DNA of 64,000 nucleotides, from the NCBI GenBank assembly GCA_964057225.1, contig OZ059896.1, forward strand, positions 12,756,501 to 12,820,500. Direction: 5' to 3'. Below are positions 35,177-44,539 of this stretch, piece by piece (within the stretch, counting starts at the first letter, position 1; every line of letters begins with the position of its first letter). This DNA is from Auanema rhodensis. Taxonomy: Eukaryota > Nematoda > Chromadorea > Rhabditida > Rhabditidae. The notes under the pieces are model-generated. The model made no database searches. It saw only the letters and a program-made list of their open reading frames with translations, and had not been told where the DNA came from. The position numbers and the translations under genes are program-made.

Positions 35177-35659
35177 GCTAGACCCAGATCAACAACAATC
35201 ACAACACCTACAACAACCACAACTATATTCACCACTCATCGACCAACACAATCATTCTCCACCCCCCACCAATCTACATTCAATATTACTACAAACCCAA
35301 TCACAATCACCTCAAGCCAGGAATACAATAGGAAAGAATCACTCACCAAGTCACCGCCTCCAAGAACTACAAAAAGATCTATCACTACCACTCGCAGCAC
35401 ACCTGAAGAAATATCATCACATATTGGTAAGAAAGCTCACGTAGACTACCTTAAAGCTAAGAACGATATCGTCCAAAAATGGAATGAACATATTCATCAA
35501 CAAGAAACGCGATCTCATCTACAATATGCCACTACCAATCTGGAAGATGATATCATACGTACGTTCACAACAAACAGAAACAACATCTGCCACGTACAAA
35601 ATAAACAACTACTTACCTGGTGGGCTATTCTTCAAATAAATCATATGGATCCAGCCTAG
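34826..35659 (+). pseudogene. Glycoprotein Thr-rich stalk and cleavage site, copy 1
   Basis: The frame holds 'SITQEDSEKFYNHYLPLIST', then about 120 residues rich in Thr and Pro with an ACT/ACC microsatellite (35132-35175), typical of a heavily O-glycosylated stalk, then TTKRS (basic cleavage candidate) and a helical part ('ARKAH'-like spacing, 'WNEHIHQQE', 'ICHVQNKQLLTWWAIL'). The last part parallels 'ICEIQNRYLELWRSIL' in element A. A frameshift near 35640 leads into the next segment. Confidence 0.7.
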
Positions 35660-36285
35660 CAACGCTACAGGCTACTTTACCAGGAAGAATAAAACCTGTA
35701 ATCAAACAAAGATTAATTCCTAACATGAACCCTGTTACCCAAACAGCAGGAGCAGCCAGCAGCTTACTACTCAGCTACGAACATGCAAAAGAAGCTATAA
35801 CTTGGAAAATGTTTGACTTTCTGTCACCAATATGGGAAAAGATTCAAACCTGGACACTACGCGTACTTGCTATCATTGGATCAATCATCATAACAATTGG
35901 CATAATCACACTCGCCACCTGGATAATAAAAATATACGCATGTAGTTCAAGGATACCCATCAACAATGTCAAATGGGAAACAGAATACTTACAACCACTA
36001 TCAACTGAGAACACAAGAACAGAAACATCTCATCCTTCTCCGTCCGCTCCATACGTCGACAACCATCACAACAGCTGTCAACTCACATTGTATGATCCTT
36101 CAGCACCAATTCCTGAACACATTTATGAAGCTTATTTCCCTACAAGCATAAAGAAAGAAAACATAAACTACATAGGAGGATCACAATTACCGTTTGTCCC
36201 GATTTCAATCCACAATCACATCTTTAAGGCACTATGGGACACGGGAGCATCAGCATCATACATGCGAGAATCCACCTTCAAATAA
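35620..36285 (+). pseudogene. Glycoprotein C-terminus joined to protease start, copy 1
   Basis: After 'SYGSSLATLQATLPGRIKPV' comes a predicted membrane anchor ('LRVLAIIGSIIITIGIITLA'), a Cys-containing juxtamembrane stretch and a tail with two PSAP late-domain motifs (36040-36051 and 36097-36108). The same frame then runs into 'INYIGGSQLPFVPI' and the retropepsin active site 'ALWDTGASASYM'. Glycoprotein tail and protease are therefore one frame here, as in copy 2. A one-base change after 'STFK' breaks the protease. Confidence 0.8.
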
Positions 36286-37447
36286 CTGCGCTGCAACGAT
36301 GGTACTAAAACAAACAACAGCGATAGTCGCGAATAAATCTGAATTCTCATTTATGGGATACACAAGGATCCTCATAACAATAGGAACAACAGAAACAGAA
36401 CACAAATTTTATGTAGCAGAAGATAACTACTGTCCAGCACCAGTGTTACTCGGAATAGACTTCATGGAAGCATTACATCAACAAAAAATTTACACCTCAC
36501 TTCGACCGCTGGATAAAACAATTGTTATCGGCACAACACATGTTCCACTAGCACGAGAAACATCTCCGTGGGAACACCAGACCACGAAAGCATATGTGGT
36601 TAGCTTAGAAAACAAAACGCTGAGACCAGGAGAAACAAGAACGCTCACGCTAGAAGTACACGATCCAGAAAGCTATGAACAGGCGTTTCTAGATTGTAAG
36701 AAACCAGGCAACAAACTCTCTTTCACGTCTACTATATTTACGCCAACTGGATACGGAGTACAAATTTACGCAACGAACATATGCAAACAGCCACTCGAAA
36801 TTCAAATGAATCAAGAAATAGGGATAGCAGAAGCGATACCAAAGGACAACCAAGAAAAATACGAAGGACAATACATACCCCCGGAAGCTCGATGGGAAGA
36901 ACAACTGCCATATTTCCTAGACAATTTCATCAATGAGCTTGACCTTTCAGAAGCCTGCTTCTCACAAATCGAACAACAGCAACTGAAAGAAATAATTTTA
37001 CTACATAAACAAACGTTTCTCAACGAAGATAGAAATATCGGACTCTTCCGAGGACCAATTGAACACTCCATTCCAATCATGCCAGGAAAAACACCATCAT
37101 TCAAAATTACTTATCGTATACCACTCTCCCAACAAGAAGAAGTAGAGAAACAAATAGAAGAAATGCTACAACAAAGAATCATTGAACCATCAAACTCAAT
37201 GACAACTAGTCCAGTAATTTTGGTGAAGAAGAAAGACAAAACTTACAGATTTGTAACGGACTTTCGAGTTCTGAATGCAATCACTCAGAAACAAGTATAT
37301 GTCATATCAAACATACAGGACATCCTAGATTTGGCCGCTGGAGCAAGGATCTTCAGCAACTTTGACTTAGTATCCGGATTTTTCCAAATACCTCTTAAAA
37401 AAGAAGATCGTCATCTTACAGCTTTCACAACAACAAGTGGAACTTGA
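36194..37447 (+). pseudogene. pol: Protease C-terminal part and RT N-terminus, copy 1
   Basis: From about 36285 the frame carries 'PAPVLLGIDFMEAL' (protease core), a linker domain ('FTPTGYGVQIYATN') and the RT entry ('IIEPSNSMTTSPVILVKKKD', 'NFDLVSGFFQIPL'). It stops at 37447, at an abrupt junction into a second Thr-rich glycoprotein segment. The RT part (37163-37446) differs from 39244-39527 at only about three positions. Confidence 0.88.
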
Positions 37448-38750
37448 CAGACCTATCACGGATGAAGACAGCAAATTATTTCAACAAGCATATCTTCAGC
37501 TCATTGAGTCACCTGGTGCTAGCCCCACAACCACCACTACTACAACCACCACAACCACTACATCGACTACCACAACAACTGCCCCGACAACTACTACTCA
37601 TCGGACGTCTCCACCTCAACCTACAACTACACCAAGGAGATATTATTATTACCAGAGTACAACAACTCCAGTAACTCCACCACCACGTCCTCTCACCACC
37701 ACATCCCGCAGGGAATCTACTAGGACACTTCCAACAACTCGGACTACTACAAAGCGAGCAACAACGACCCAACCGATTGAGGAAATCAAATCTCACACTG
37801 GATCATCAGATACATCAGATCCCTACAGAGAAAACAATCAATGGATGAAAGATAATTCAACATTGAATGTGACTAAATACTCATTTTCGGATGAACTCAC
37901 ATCTGTAAAAATTGATCACATTAAGTTTAACAATTCCAACATATTTTCAAACCTCACGGAGTCAACATTTCCAATGGCACTGACTATTTCCTACGGCTCT
38001 AGCCTAGCATCTTTACAAACAACTATGCCAGGAAAATTGAAACTAGTCTTCAAACATTCTGGACTATCCAATCTGAATCCAATAGGAATTATAGGAGGAA
38101 CAGTTGGAACGACATTAATGATAGCAGATAACATATCAAACAACGCGGAGAAACAAATCACAAATTTCTTTGGACACATAGGAGAATCAATTACAGCATG
38201 GATACTAAGGACACTAGCTATTATTGGAGCAATCATCGTCACAATAGGACTCATAACTGTTACCATTTGGGCATTAAAAATATATGCATGTACCACAAGG
38301 ATACCAATCAATCAAATTACATTCAACGAACAAGACGAAGAACCAAGAGGAGAGGACAAACAATTCGAATTAAAACCACTAGTCACTTCTCAACAAGAGA
38401 AATTATATACAAGAACCTCTCGATATGATCCCGACGCCCCACTATCAGATAATGACGTTTTCGCCTATCTACCACGGTACGCTATGAAAGAATCAAGGAT
38501 TAACTACATCGGAGGATCACGACTACTTTTCGTACCTCTCTCCATTCACAATCAGATCTTTACTGCTTTATGGGACACAGGAGCTTCTATATCATACATG
38601 AAGGAAAGTACATTTCAACAACTACCGGCAGCAACAATGGTTATGGAAAAGACAACAGCCATTGTAGCAAACAAATCACGATTTTTTTCCTGGGCTACAC
38701 AAGAATCCCAATTATTATCGGGAAGACAGAAATCGAGCACAAAGTACTGA
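37437..38750 (+). pseudogene. Glycoprotein tail and protease start, copy 2
   Basis: This 437-codon frame repeats the succession of copy 1: 'ITDEDSKLFQQAYLQLIESP', a Thr-rich stalk, TTKRA, 'SYGSSLASLQTTMPGKLKLV', a membrane anchor ('LRTLAIIGAIIVTIGLITVT'), a Cys juxtamembrane stretch, tail and 'ALWDTGASISYM'. The late-domain PSAP of copy 1 is PDAP here. It is clearly diverged from copy 1 although the flanking RT blocks are nearly identical. The protease frame shifts at a T7 run near 38690. Confidence 0.82.
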
Positions 38751-39283
38751 TTTCTGCCAACAACCACTGCCCAGCACCAATACTATTAGGAATAGACTTT
38801 ATAGAAGCTCTCAACAAAATAGGAATAAATACTTCTTTACGACCACTACAAAATTCACTTCTAATTGAAGACACAATAGTACCTTTAGCACAAGACTACG
38901 CGCCATGGACTGAGAACCACACGATAGCACACGTCGTAAGCCTGGAAACTAAACAGTTCTACTCAGGAGAAACCAGATCGCTTACATTGGAAGTAGACGA
39001 TCCCGCCTCTTACGAACAAGCTTTCATTAGAAGCTCACAGCGGACAGGAAAAATGAGTTTCGTCCCTACTACTTTCACCCCAACGGGATATGGAGTTCAG
39101 ATATTTGCTACAAATATCTCTCCAGACACAATTGTAGTTCAGACAAATCAAGGCATTGGAACAGCTTACGCTATCCCGAAAAACACGGAGGAGCAAAAAG
39201 GACAATATGTGCCACCAGAAGCAAGATGGGAAGATCAACTACCATGCTACAACAAAGAATCATTGAACCATCAAACTCAATGA
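38570..39283 (+). pseudogene. pol: Protease and linker, copy 2
   Basis: From about 38690 the frame contains 'PAPILLGIDFIEAL' and 'FTPTGYGVQIFATN'. At about 39242 some 250 bp of the linker to RT, present in copy 1 (about 36912-37164), are missing. The deletion shifts the frame into the following pol frame. The ATG-like start is not meaningful. Confidence 0.8.
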
Positions 39284-42200
39284 CAACTAGTCCAGTAATT
39301 TTGGTGAAGAAGAAAGACAAAACTTACAGATTTGTAACGGACTTTCGAGCTCTGAATGCAATCACTCAGAAACAAGTATATGTCATATCAAACATACAGG
39401 ACATCCTAGATTTGGCCGCTGGAGCAAGGATCTTCAGCAACTTTGACTTAGTATCCGGATTTTTCCAAATACCTCTTAAGAAAGAAGATCGTCATCTTAC
39501 AGCTTTCACAACAACACGTGGAACTTACCAATATTGTCGAATGCCGATGGGATTATGTGGTTCACCCCATACTTTTCAAAACGCAGTACGATACCTGCAA
39601 TCAATGGTTAAATGCAAGCTATTCGTATATCTAGATGATTTACTATTAATCTCTGAATCTACGACAGCACATTTAAAAGATATCGAAGAAGTTTTGGAAG
39701 CAGTAACTCAAATAGGATTCAAAATAAAACTGAAGAAATGCGCATTCGCAAGAAAGGAAGTAAAATTTCTAGGATACATAGTTGGACAAGAAGGAATTAA
39801 ACCGGACCCACATAAAATCAAGGCAATACAAGATTATCCCCAACCAAAATCAACAACAGGAGTAAGAGCTTTCATGGGAGTAGTAAACTACTTCAGAAGG
39901 TTCATAAAGAACGCTGCAGGAATAGCAACACCACTCTACAACCTCACTCGGAAAGACACTCCGTTCAAATGGACAGAAGAAGAAGAAATTGCTTTTAATA
40001 CTTTGAAGAAAACATTGACTCAAGCACCTGTGTTACAAGCACCAATCCCGAAGCGACCATATGTTATTGAAAGTGATGGAAGTATGATAGCAGTTGGCGT
40101 TGTACTACTTCAAGCAAAAGACGATCAAGAGCCATTACATCCAATAGCTTTTGCTAGTCGGAAACTCAACAAAGCTGAAAGGAATTATCCACCAATAGAA
40201 GTAGAAGCATTAGCTCTTACATTCGCCGTCAAACAATTTCGCACCTACATACTAGGAACAGCAATCAAAATTATCACGGATCATAGACCACTTACTAGTT
40301 TAATGACTAGAAAAGATTTAATAGGTCGTTTAGCAAAATTTCAAATTGTTTTACAAGAATACGATATTGAAATTATCTACAGACCAGGAAAATTGAACAG
40401 TGTATGTGACGCATTATCACGATATTTTGAAGATGAAATCAACAAAGCAAAACCACCAGCAAAGAAGAAAAACAAAAGAAAAACGACGGAAGATACTATT
40501 CATCAGATAAACACCTTCACGATAGCAGATATTCGATCAGTTCAGAATCAATCGAATTGGATAAAAGAAACTATGGATAAAATGAAGAATAATACAGCAG
40601 GACGACAACTGACGGACAGATATATTGTGTACAACGATGTACTATACTCAAAACCAAAAACAAGCCTACAAGTACCACGAACAATTTTACCACGAGAAGA
40701 ACACATAATTAATCCAATTATGAAGAAATTTCATGAAGATCCGACACTCGGAGCTCATCTAGGAATAAACAAAACAATGGACTCAATATCAAGACGATTT
40801 ACATGGACTGGAATGCAAGAAGACACTACAAACTACATCAACAGATGTCTTGCTTGTGCGAAAAGAAAGAACAACCCTCACGAAGCAACGGTGGAACCAA
40901 TGAAAAATTTTCCAACATCAACAAAACCATGGCAAAGAGTACACATGGATATACTCGGACCATTGCCTAGGACAGAACAAGAAAACAGATATGTTCTTTC
41001 AATCCAAGATTCTTTTTCAAAATGGATAATCGCAATTCCGCTAATCAGACAAACATCAGAAGAAATTATATCAGCTATCGAAAAATATCTCTTCTATGTT
41101 TTTGGAGCACCTGTCACTATCATCACAGACAATGGATCTAATTTTATTTCAAACGATTTCACCACTATGTGCAGTAATTTTGGAACTACACACCACACTA
41201 CTATGCCGTATTACAAAAACGCTAACGGACAAGTAGAAAGATTACATCGGACGATCGAAGAAGCATTAACAGCCTACGTTAATGACGAACAAAACGATTG
41301 GGATAAGATACTTCCGAAGATTATTTTTACACTCAACAGATTACCAAACGCCACCACTAAAACATCACCATACAAATGTTTGTTTGGACAAGTAGCACGT
41401 CTACCCATTGACAAAAACTTGGAAACACCGGAAGAACAAAATATCACGGATCAGCTCAAAAACTTAAGAGATATTCAAGAAATAGTCAAGGAAAAGATTG
41501 CCACCAATGAAGAAAGAATGAAGCAGAAATACGATCAAGCACATAGGACAAAAGAAAGAATATTAGATATAGGAGATCGAGTATTTGTACAAAGAGCGAA
41601 CCCAAGCAACAAATTACAAATACGAAGAGATGGACCTTACCGGATAGTTACAATTGAAGGAAACAACATCAGCATAACGGATCAAGATGGAAATATCATA
41701 AAAGCTCACAAAAATAACATACGTTATTTTCCACCAGACGATAATCTTATATCAACAAGAAATAATGAAGAAAAGGAAGAAGAAGACCAAGACATAGCAA
41801 ACGAAGAAGAAGAAGAAGAAGAAGCAAGTTGGAATAATCTGGATGAATGGGAACAAACCAATAATACGGAAAATAACAACAACTGTTACCCAACAGGCAG
41901 TCCAGATACTCTCGCGCAACTGTTACCTATCACTGGGAATAACAGAGGAGTAAACGAAGAAGAAATTGAACATAATTCAGAAACACCTGACGACCTTGCT
42001 ACAGCAAGAAGAATAACAAATTCTAATATACAATTAGAAGATGAATCAACAACAATCGACGACAGAATTCAAGAGGACCTCAGACAGCTGACACCTTTCT
42101 CTCAAGAAGAAGGTTCTAATCAAAACTATATAGAAGATAATAACGCAAAAACATACGAAAAGCTACGAGATCAATTCAAGAATGAAAACAGAAAGGAACT

Positions 42201-42447
42201 ATTTGAGGACAGAAACAAAAACTCACCAACAATCAGAAATTGGAACACTACACTTGCCGCAGCACTAGGAATAGGAAATGAAAACTCACGCCCGTATCAT
42301 GTTAAACTACAACCCAAAAGAAAAACACAAGACGAAGAAATCAGGAATAATAGAGAATTGGAACTACATGGAAAAGCGGATCAAAGCAAAAAGCAGCAGA
42401 ATAAATCTCCAACGCAAAACAAAGGAGAACAAGTACGAAACTTTTAA
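39226..42447 (+). CDS. pol: Pol: reverse transcriptase, RNase H, integrase
   Basis: An uninterrupted frame of 1073 codons. RT begins at 'IIEPSNSMTTSPV'; the catalytic motif is YLDD (39628-39639). RNase H follows ('ESDGSMIAVGVVLLQ', 'ITDHRPLTSLM'). Integrase has the HHCC zinc motif ('GAHLG', 'CLAC'), a catalytic triad in 'HMDILGP', 'ITDNGSNF' and 'NGQVERLHRTIEE', and a GPY-type C-terminal domain ('RRDGPYRIV'). The last ~230 residues are acidic and low-complexity. It copies RNA to DNA and integrates it. The N-terminal codons before RT derive from a deletion junction, so normal expression from the upstream frame is lost. Confidence 0.95.
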   Translation: MGRSTTMLQQRIIEPSNSMTTSPVILVKKKDKTYRFVTDFRALNAITQKQVYVISNIQDILDLAAGARIFSNFDLVSGFFQIPLKKEDRHLTAFTTTRGTYQYCRMPMGLCGSPHTFQNAVRYLQSMVKCKLFVYLDDLLLISESTTAHLKDIEEVLEAVTQIGFKIKLKKCAFARKEVKFLGYIVGQEGIKPDPHKIKAIQDYPQPKSTTGVRAFMGVVNYFRRFIKNAAGIATPLYNLTRKDTPFKWTEEEEIAFNTLKKTLTQAPVLQAPIPKRPYVIESDGSMIAVGVVLLQAKDDQEPLHPIAFASRKLNKAERNYPPIEVEALALTFAVKQFRTYILGTAIKIITDHRPLTSLMTRKDLIGRLAKFQIVLQEYDIEIIYRPGKLNSVCDALSRYFEDEINKAKPPAKKKNKRKTTEDTIHQINTFTIADIRSVQNQSNWIKETMDKMKNNTAGRQLTDRYIVYNDVLYSKPKTSLQVPRTILPREEHIINPIMKKFHEDPTLGAHLGINKTMDSISRRFTWTGMQEDTTNYINRCLACAKRKNNPHEATVEPMKNFPTSTKPWQRVHMDILGPLPRTEQENRYVLSIQDSFSKWIIAIPLIRQTSEEIISAIEKYLFYVFGAPVTIITDNGSNFISNDFTTMCSNFGTTHHTTMPYYKNANGQVERLHRTIEEALTAYVNDEQNDWDKILPKIIFTLNRLPNATTKTSPYKCLFGQVARLPIDKNLETPEEQNITDQLKNLRDIQEIVKEKIATNEERMKQKYDQAHRTKERILDIGDRVFVQRANPSNKLQIRRDGPYRIVTIEGNNISITDQDGNIIKAHKNNIRYFPPDDNLISTRNNEEKEEEDQDIANEEEEEEEASWNNLDEWEQTNNTENNNNCYPTGSPDTLAQLLPITGNNRGVNEEEIEHNSETPDDLATARRITNSNIQLEDESTTIDDRIQEDLRQLTPFSQEEGSNQNYIEDNNAKTYEKLRDQFKNENRKELFEDRNKNSPTIRNWNTTLAAALGIGNENSRPYHVKLQPKRKTQDEEIRNNRELELHGKADQSKKQQNKSPTQNKGEQVRNF

Positions 42448-42668
42448 TTAACTAACAAAAATCGTAGAATTGTATAAATAATTTTTCTTTCTCTCGTATA
42501 GTACATTAAACATAAGATATAGATCAAAAACCACCGAAATTCTAATTTCTATCCTTTAATTTTAACAAATTGTAACAATTACGCAAAAAAATGTAAAAAA
42601 TGCAAAAACAAATTATATAAAGAGAAAAATTTTGATAGAGAAAAATTCAAAAACACTTTTTACTCAAA

Positions 42669-43313
42669 ATGACCTCCTCTCTCGCCAACGTCACACTCTC
42701 TACATTCCTCGCAACTCCAACACCACTGGTCCCTCTAGCGACCACTATTGAGCAAGAATGGATAGAGGTAGAAAACCTTCGCGAAGGTCTTCTACCTATC
42801 AACTGCATGAAGCCGAACTTAGGACCTATAATAAGCCTCCAAACGAGCAAATTGGAAAAGAAGACACAGCACATCCTATTTATGATGGAACTATTGGAGG
42901 AGAAAACCAAAAATTATAAGGAAAACGATCTGAAGGAGCTTCGCCAGCATCAAAAGAAATGGACAGAAGGATGTTCTCTCAGCCAGAAAGAGAACAGAAT
43001 CCGACACATAATGCTGGGACAACCCGCCAGAACGCAGACCACAGCTGACATCTACAAAGCAATGCCGACTTGGACAACACAGATGACACAACAAGCTGTA
43101 GGAAATAGCGGAACCGAAAAAGAAGCATCGTGGATAGAGATAGGGCAAGACTTATCAGTAGTAATCAAAAAACTACTGACAAAAAAGACTACCAACATGT
43201 CCACATCAAAAAGAAAGGCAAAAGCAGTTAGCCAAACCATCAAAACAATGGAGCTGCTTGGACTAGCATCAATGACAGAAATGATCCAGGAAATTGACCA
43301 ACTGGCGGATTAA
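42669..43313 (+). CDS. 3' accessory ORF of gypsy B, 214 aa, unknown
   Basis: This intact ATG-started frame lies between pol and the 3' LTR, where env usually sits, but has no signal peptide or membrane anchor. The product is hydrophilic and predicted helical, with charged patches ('ELLEEKTKNYKENDLKELRQ') and a basic stretch ('STSKRKAKA'). The first 25 residues are S/T/L-rich. That it stays open while gag and glycoprotein have decayed may be chance or recent activity. I do not recognise the family. A spliced message would be needed for its expression. Confidence 0.6.
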   Translation: MTSSLANVTLSTFLATPTPLVPLATTIEQEWIEVENLREGLLPINCMKPNLGPIISLQTSKLEKKTQHILFMMELLEEKTKNYKENDLKELRQHQKKWTEGCSLSQKENRIRHIMLGQPARTQTTADIYKAMPTWTTQMTQQAVGNSGTEKEASWIEIGQDLSVVIKKLLTKKTTNMSTSKRKAKAVSQTIKTMELLGLASMTEMIQEIDQLAD

Positions 43314-43477
43314 AGAAGAGAGGAAAGTTTTAAATCATTTATAAAATTCTATCTCTTAAAATTTTTCTCTTTATCAATAGTTTGTTGAAAAATTTGTTTT
43401 TATTTTTTTTATTTTTCTCTCTTAATTATTATTTGCATATAACAGCTGAGGTCAGCTGACTTGTATCCGTTGGGGCA

Positions 43478-43896
43478 TGTTACATACAAATCTCAAAGGA
43501 AAGCAGCTGACCATGGCAGCTGCTATTATAAAACTAATGCAGATAGTTTTTAAGCAAATCTGAGAATATTCTAGATGCACTTTTTATAAGCTTTGTAATA
43601 TTTTGTGTAAACTGAGTAGGAGTTGCATGGATATATAAACCTGAGTCCTCAAGACTCAGGCATCTCATTATCTTATTTTCTCTTTATCTCATCATCATTT
43701 CTTTATATTCTCTTTCTTAACTCTAGCTTAAATCTTTGTATAATTATATTATAATGCGAACAATAAACCTTTATATATCTCATCTCTTGTTTCTTATTTC
43801 ATCTTACATTACACACTTATATTTAAAATCATACTCATCTTCTCATAGTCTGTTTGGATCTCTCAACTTGGAACCATTGAGAATCTAAATGGAACG
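43478..43896 (+). repeat. 3' LTR of gypsy B
   Basis: The 419-bp LTR matches 30018-30436 with about ten differences. Just upstream lie two more CAGCTG E-boxes (about 43443-43460) and a short G-rich stretch before the LTR (polypurine tract candidate 'ttgggg'). The 4-bp target duplication AGTT follows. Confidence 0.93.
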
Positions 43897-44084
43897 AGTT
43901 AAGATGAAAGTTCATAAACTACTGGTTTATAAATGTAATATAAAAATAAGATTGAAGATATTTTGATGCCTTGGGTTGAGCTATCTAAGTAAAACTGCTG
44001 GAAAATTAAAAACATTTGTTACGGAAGAGATAAAATTGAAAATCAGCTGCATGGCGTTCTTTCAACGTGGCATGATCTTACAAA
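43897..44084. repeat. 5S-linked spacer repeat, copy 2 continued
   Basis: This is the right half of the repeat split by gypsy B. It ends in the 5S-derived piece 'ggcgttctttcaacgtggcatg', after which the LINE begins. Confidence 0.85.
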
Positions 44085-44539
44085 AAATTGAATCAATTTT
44101 GTCTTTTAAGATACATACTTTTAGCTAGTCTCTCTATGTATTATGAATGTTAACCCATTCTCAAAAAACAGGGGAGTTGTTCAAATCAGATAAGTGATCT
44201 GACCTCTTTTTTTACGTTTACCAGGTGCGGTGGAACATATAATAAAGTCGAGCCCGTTCTGGTAAGAAGAGGTAACTGTCACCTGGTTCGTATGGCTAAT
44301 GCCTATAAAAACTATGGTGAAGTAACAGTGTAGCAAAGAAGGGAGCGAGGATGTGGTTGGAACAAAACAATTGACACATAAAGTAACTTAGCTATAAAAA
44401 GTTATAAAAAACATATTGAGACAATAATTCAAAAATAGGACGCTAGACAAATATAGTACAAAAATGAGAAAAATAAATTTAATGATTGTTAAGAAAAACT
44501 TGAAGATGTTTACGGAAGTTGACAGCTTTTTCAAGATTG

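Larger units (their letters stand above)
30018..43896 (+). mobile_element. Ty3/gypsy element B, chimeric, full length
   Basis: Two 419-bp LTRs, a tRNA-Gln primer site and a 4-bp duplication AGTT (30014-30017 and 43897-43900) define a 13,879-bp insertion. An empty site is preserved in related repeats near 24758 and 48535. The LTRs differ at roughly ten positions, so the insertion is not very recent. The order is gag, glycoprotein, protease, partial RT, then a second, diverged glycoprotein tail and protease, complete RT, RNase H, integrase and a 3' accessory ORF. Frameshifts in the gag-glycoprotein part make it defective. Confidence 0.93.

Noticed and set aside
34924..35235. Val-rich antisense frame over the Thr-rich stalk
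   Set aside because: It is the reverse complement of ACT/ACC repeats; composition is an artefact.
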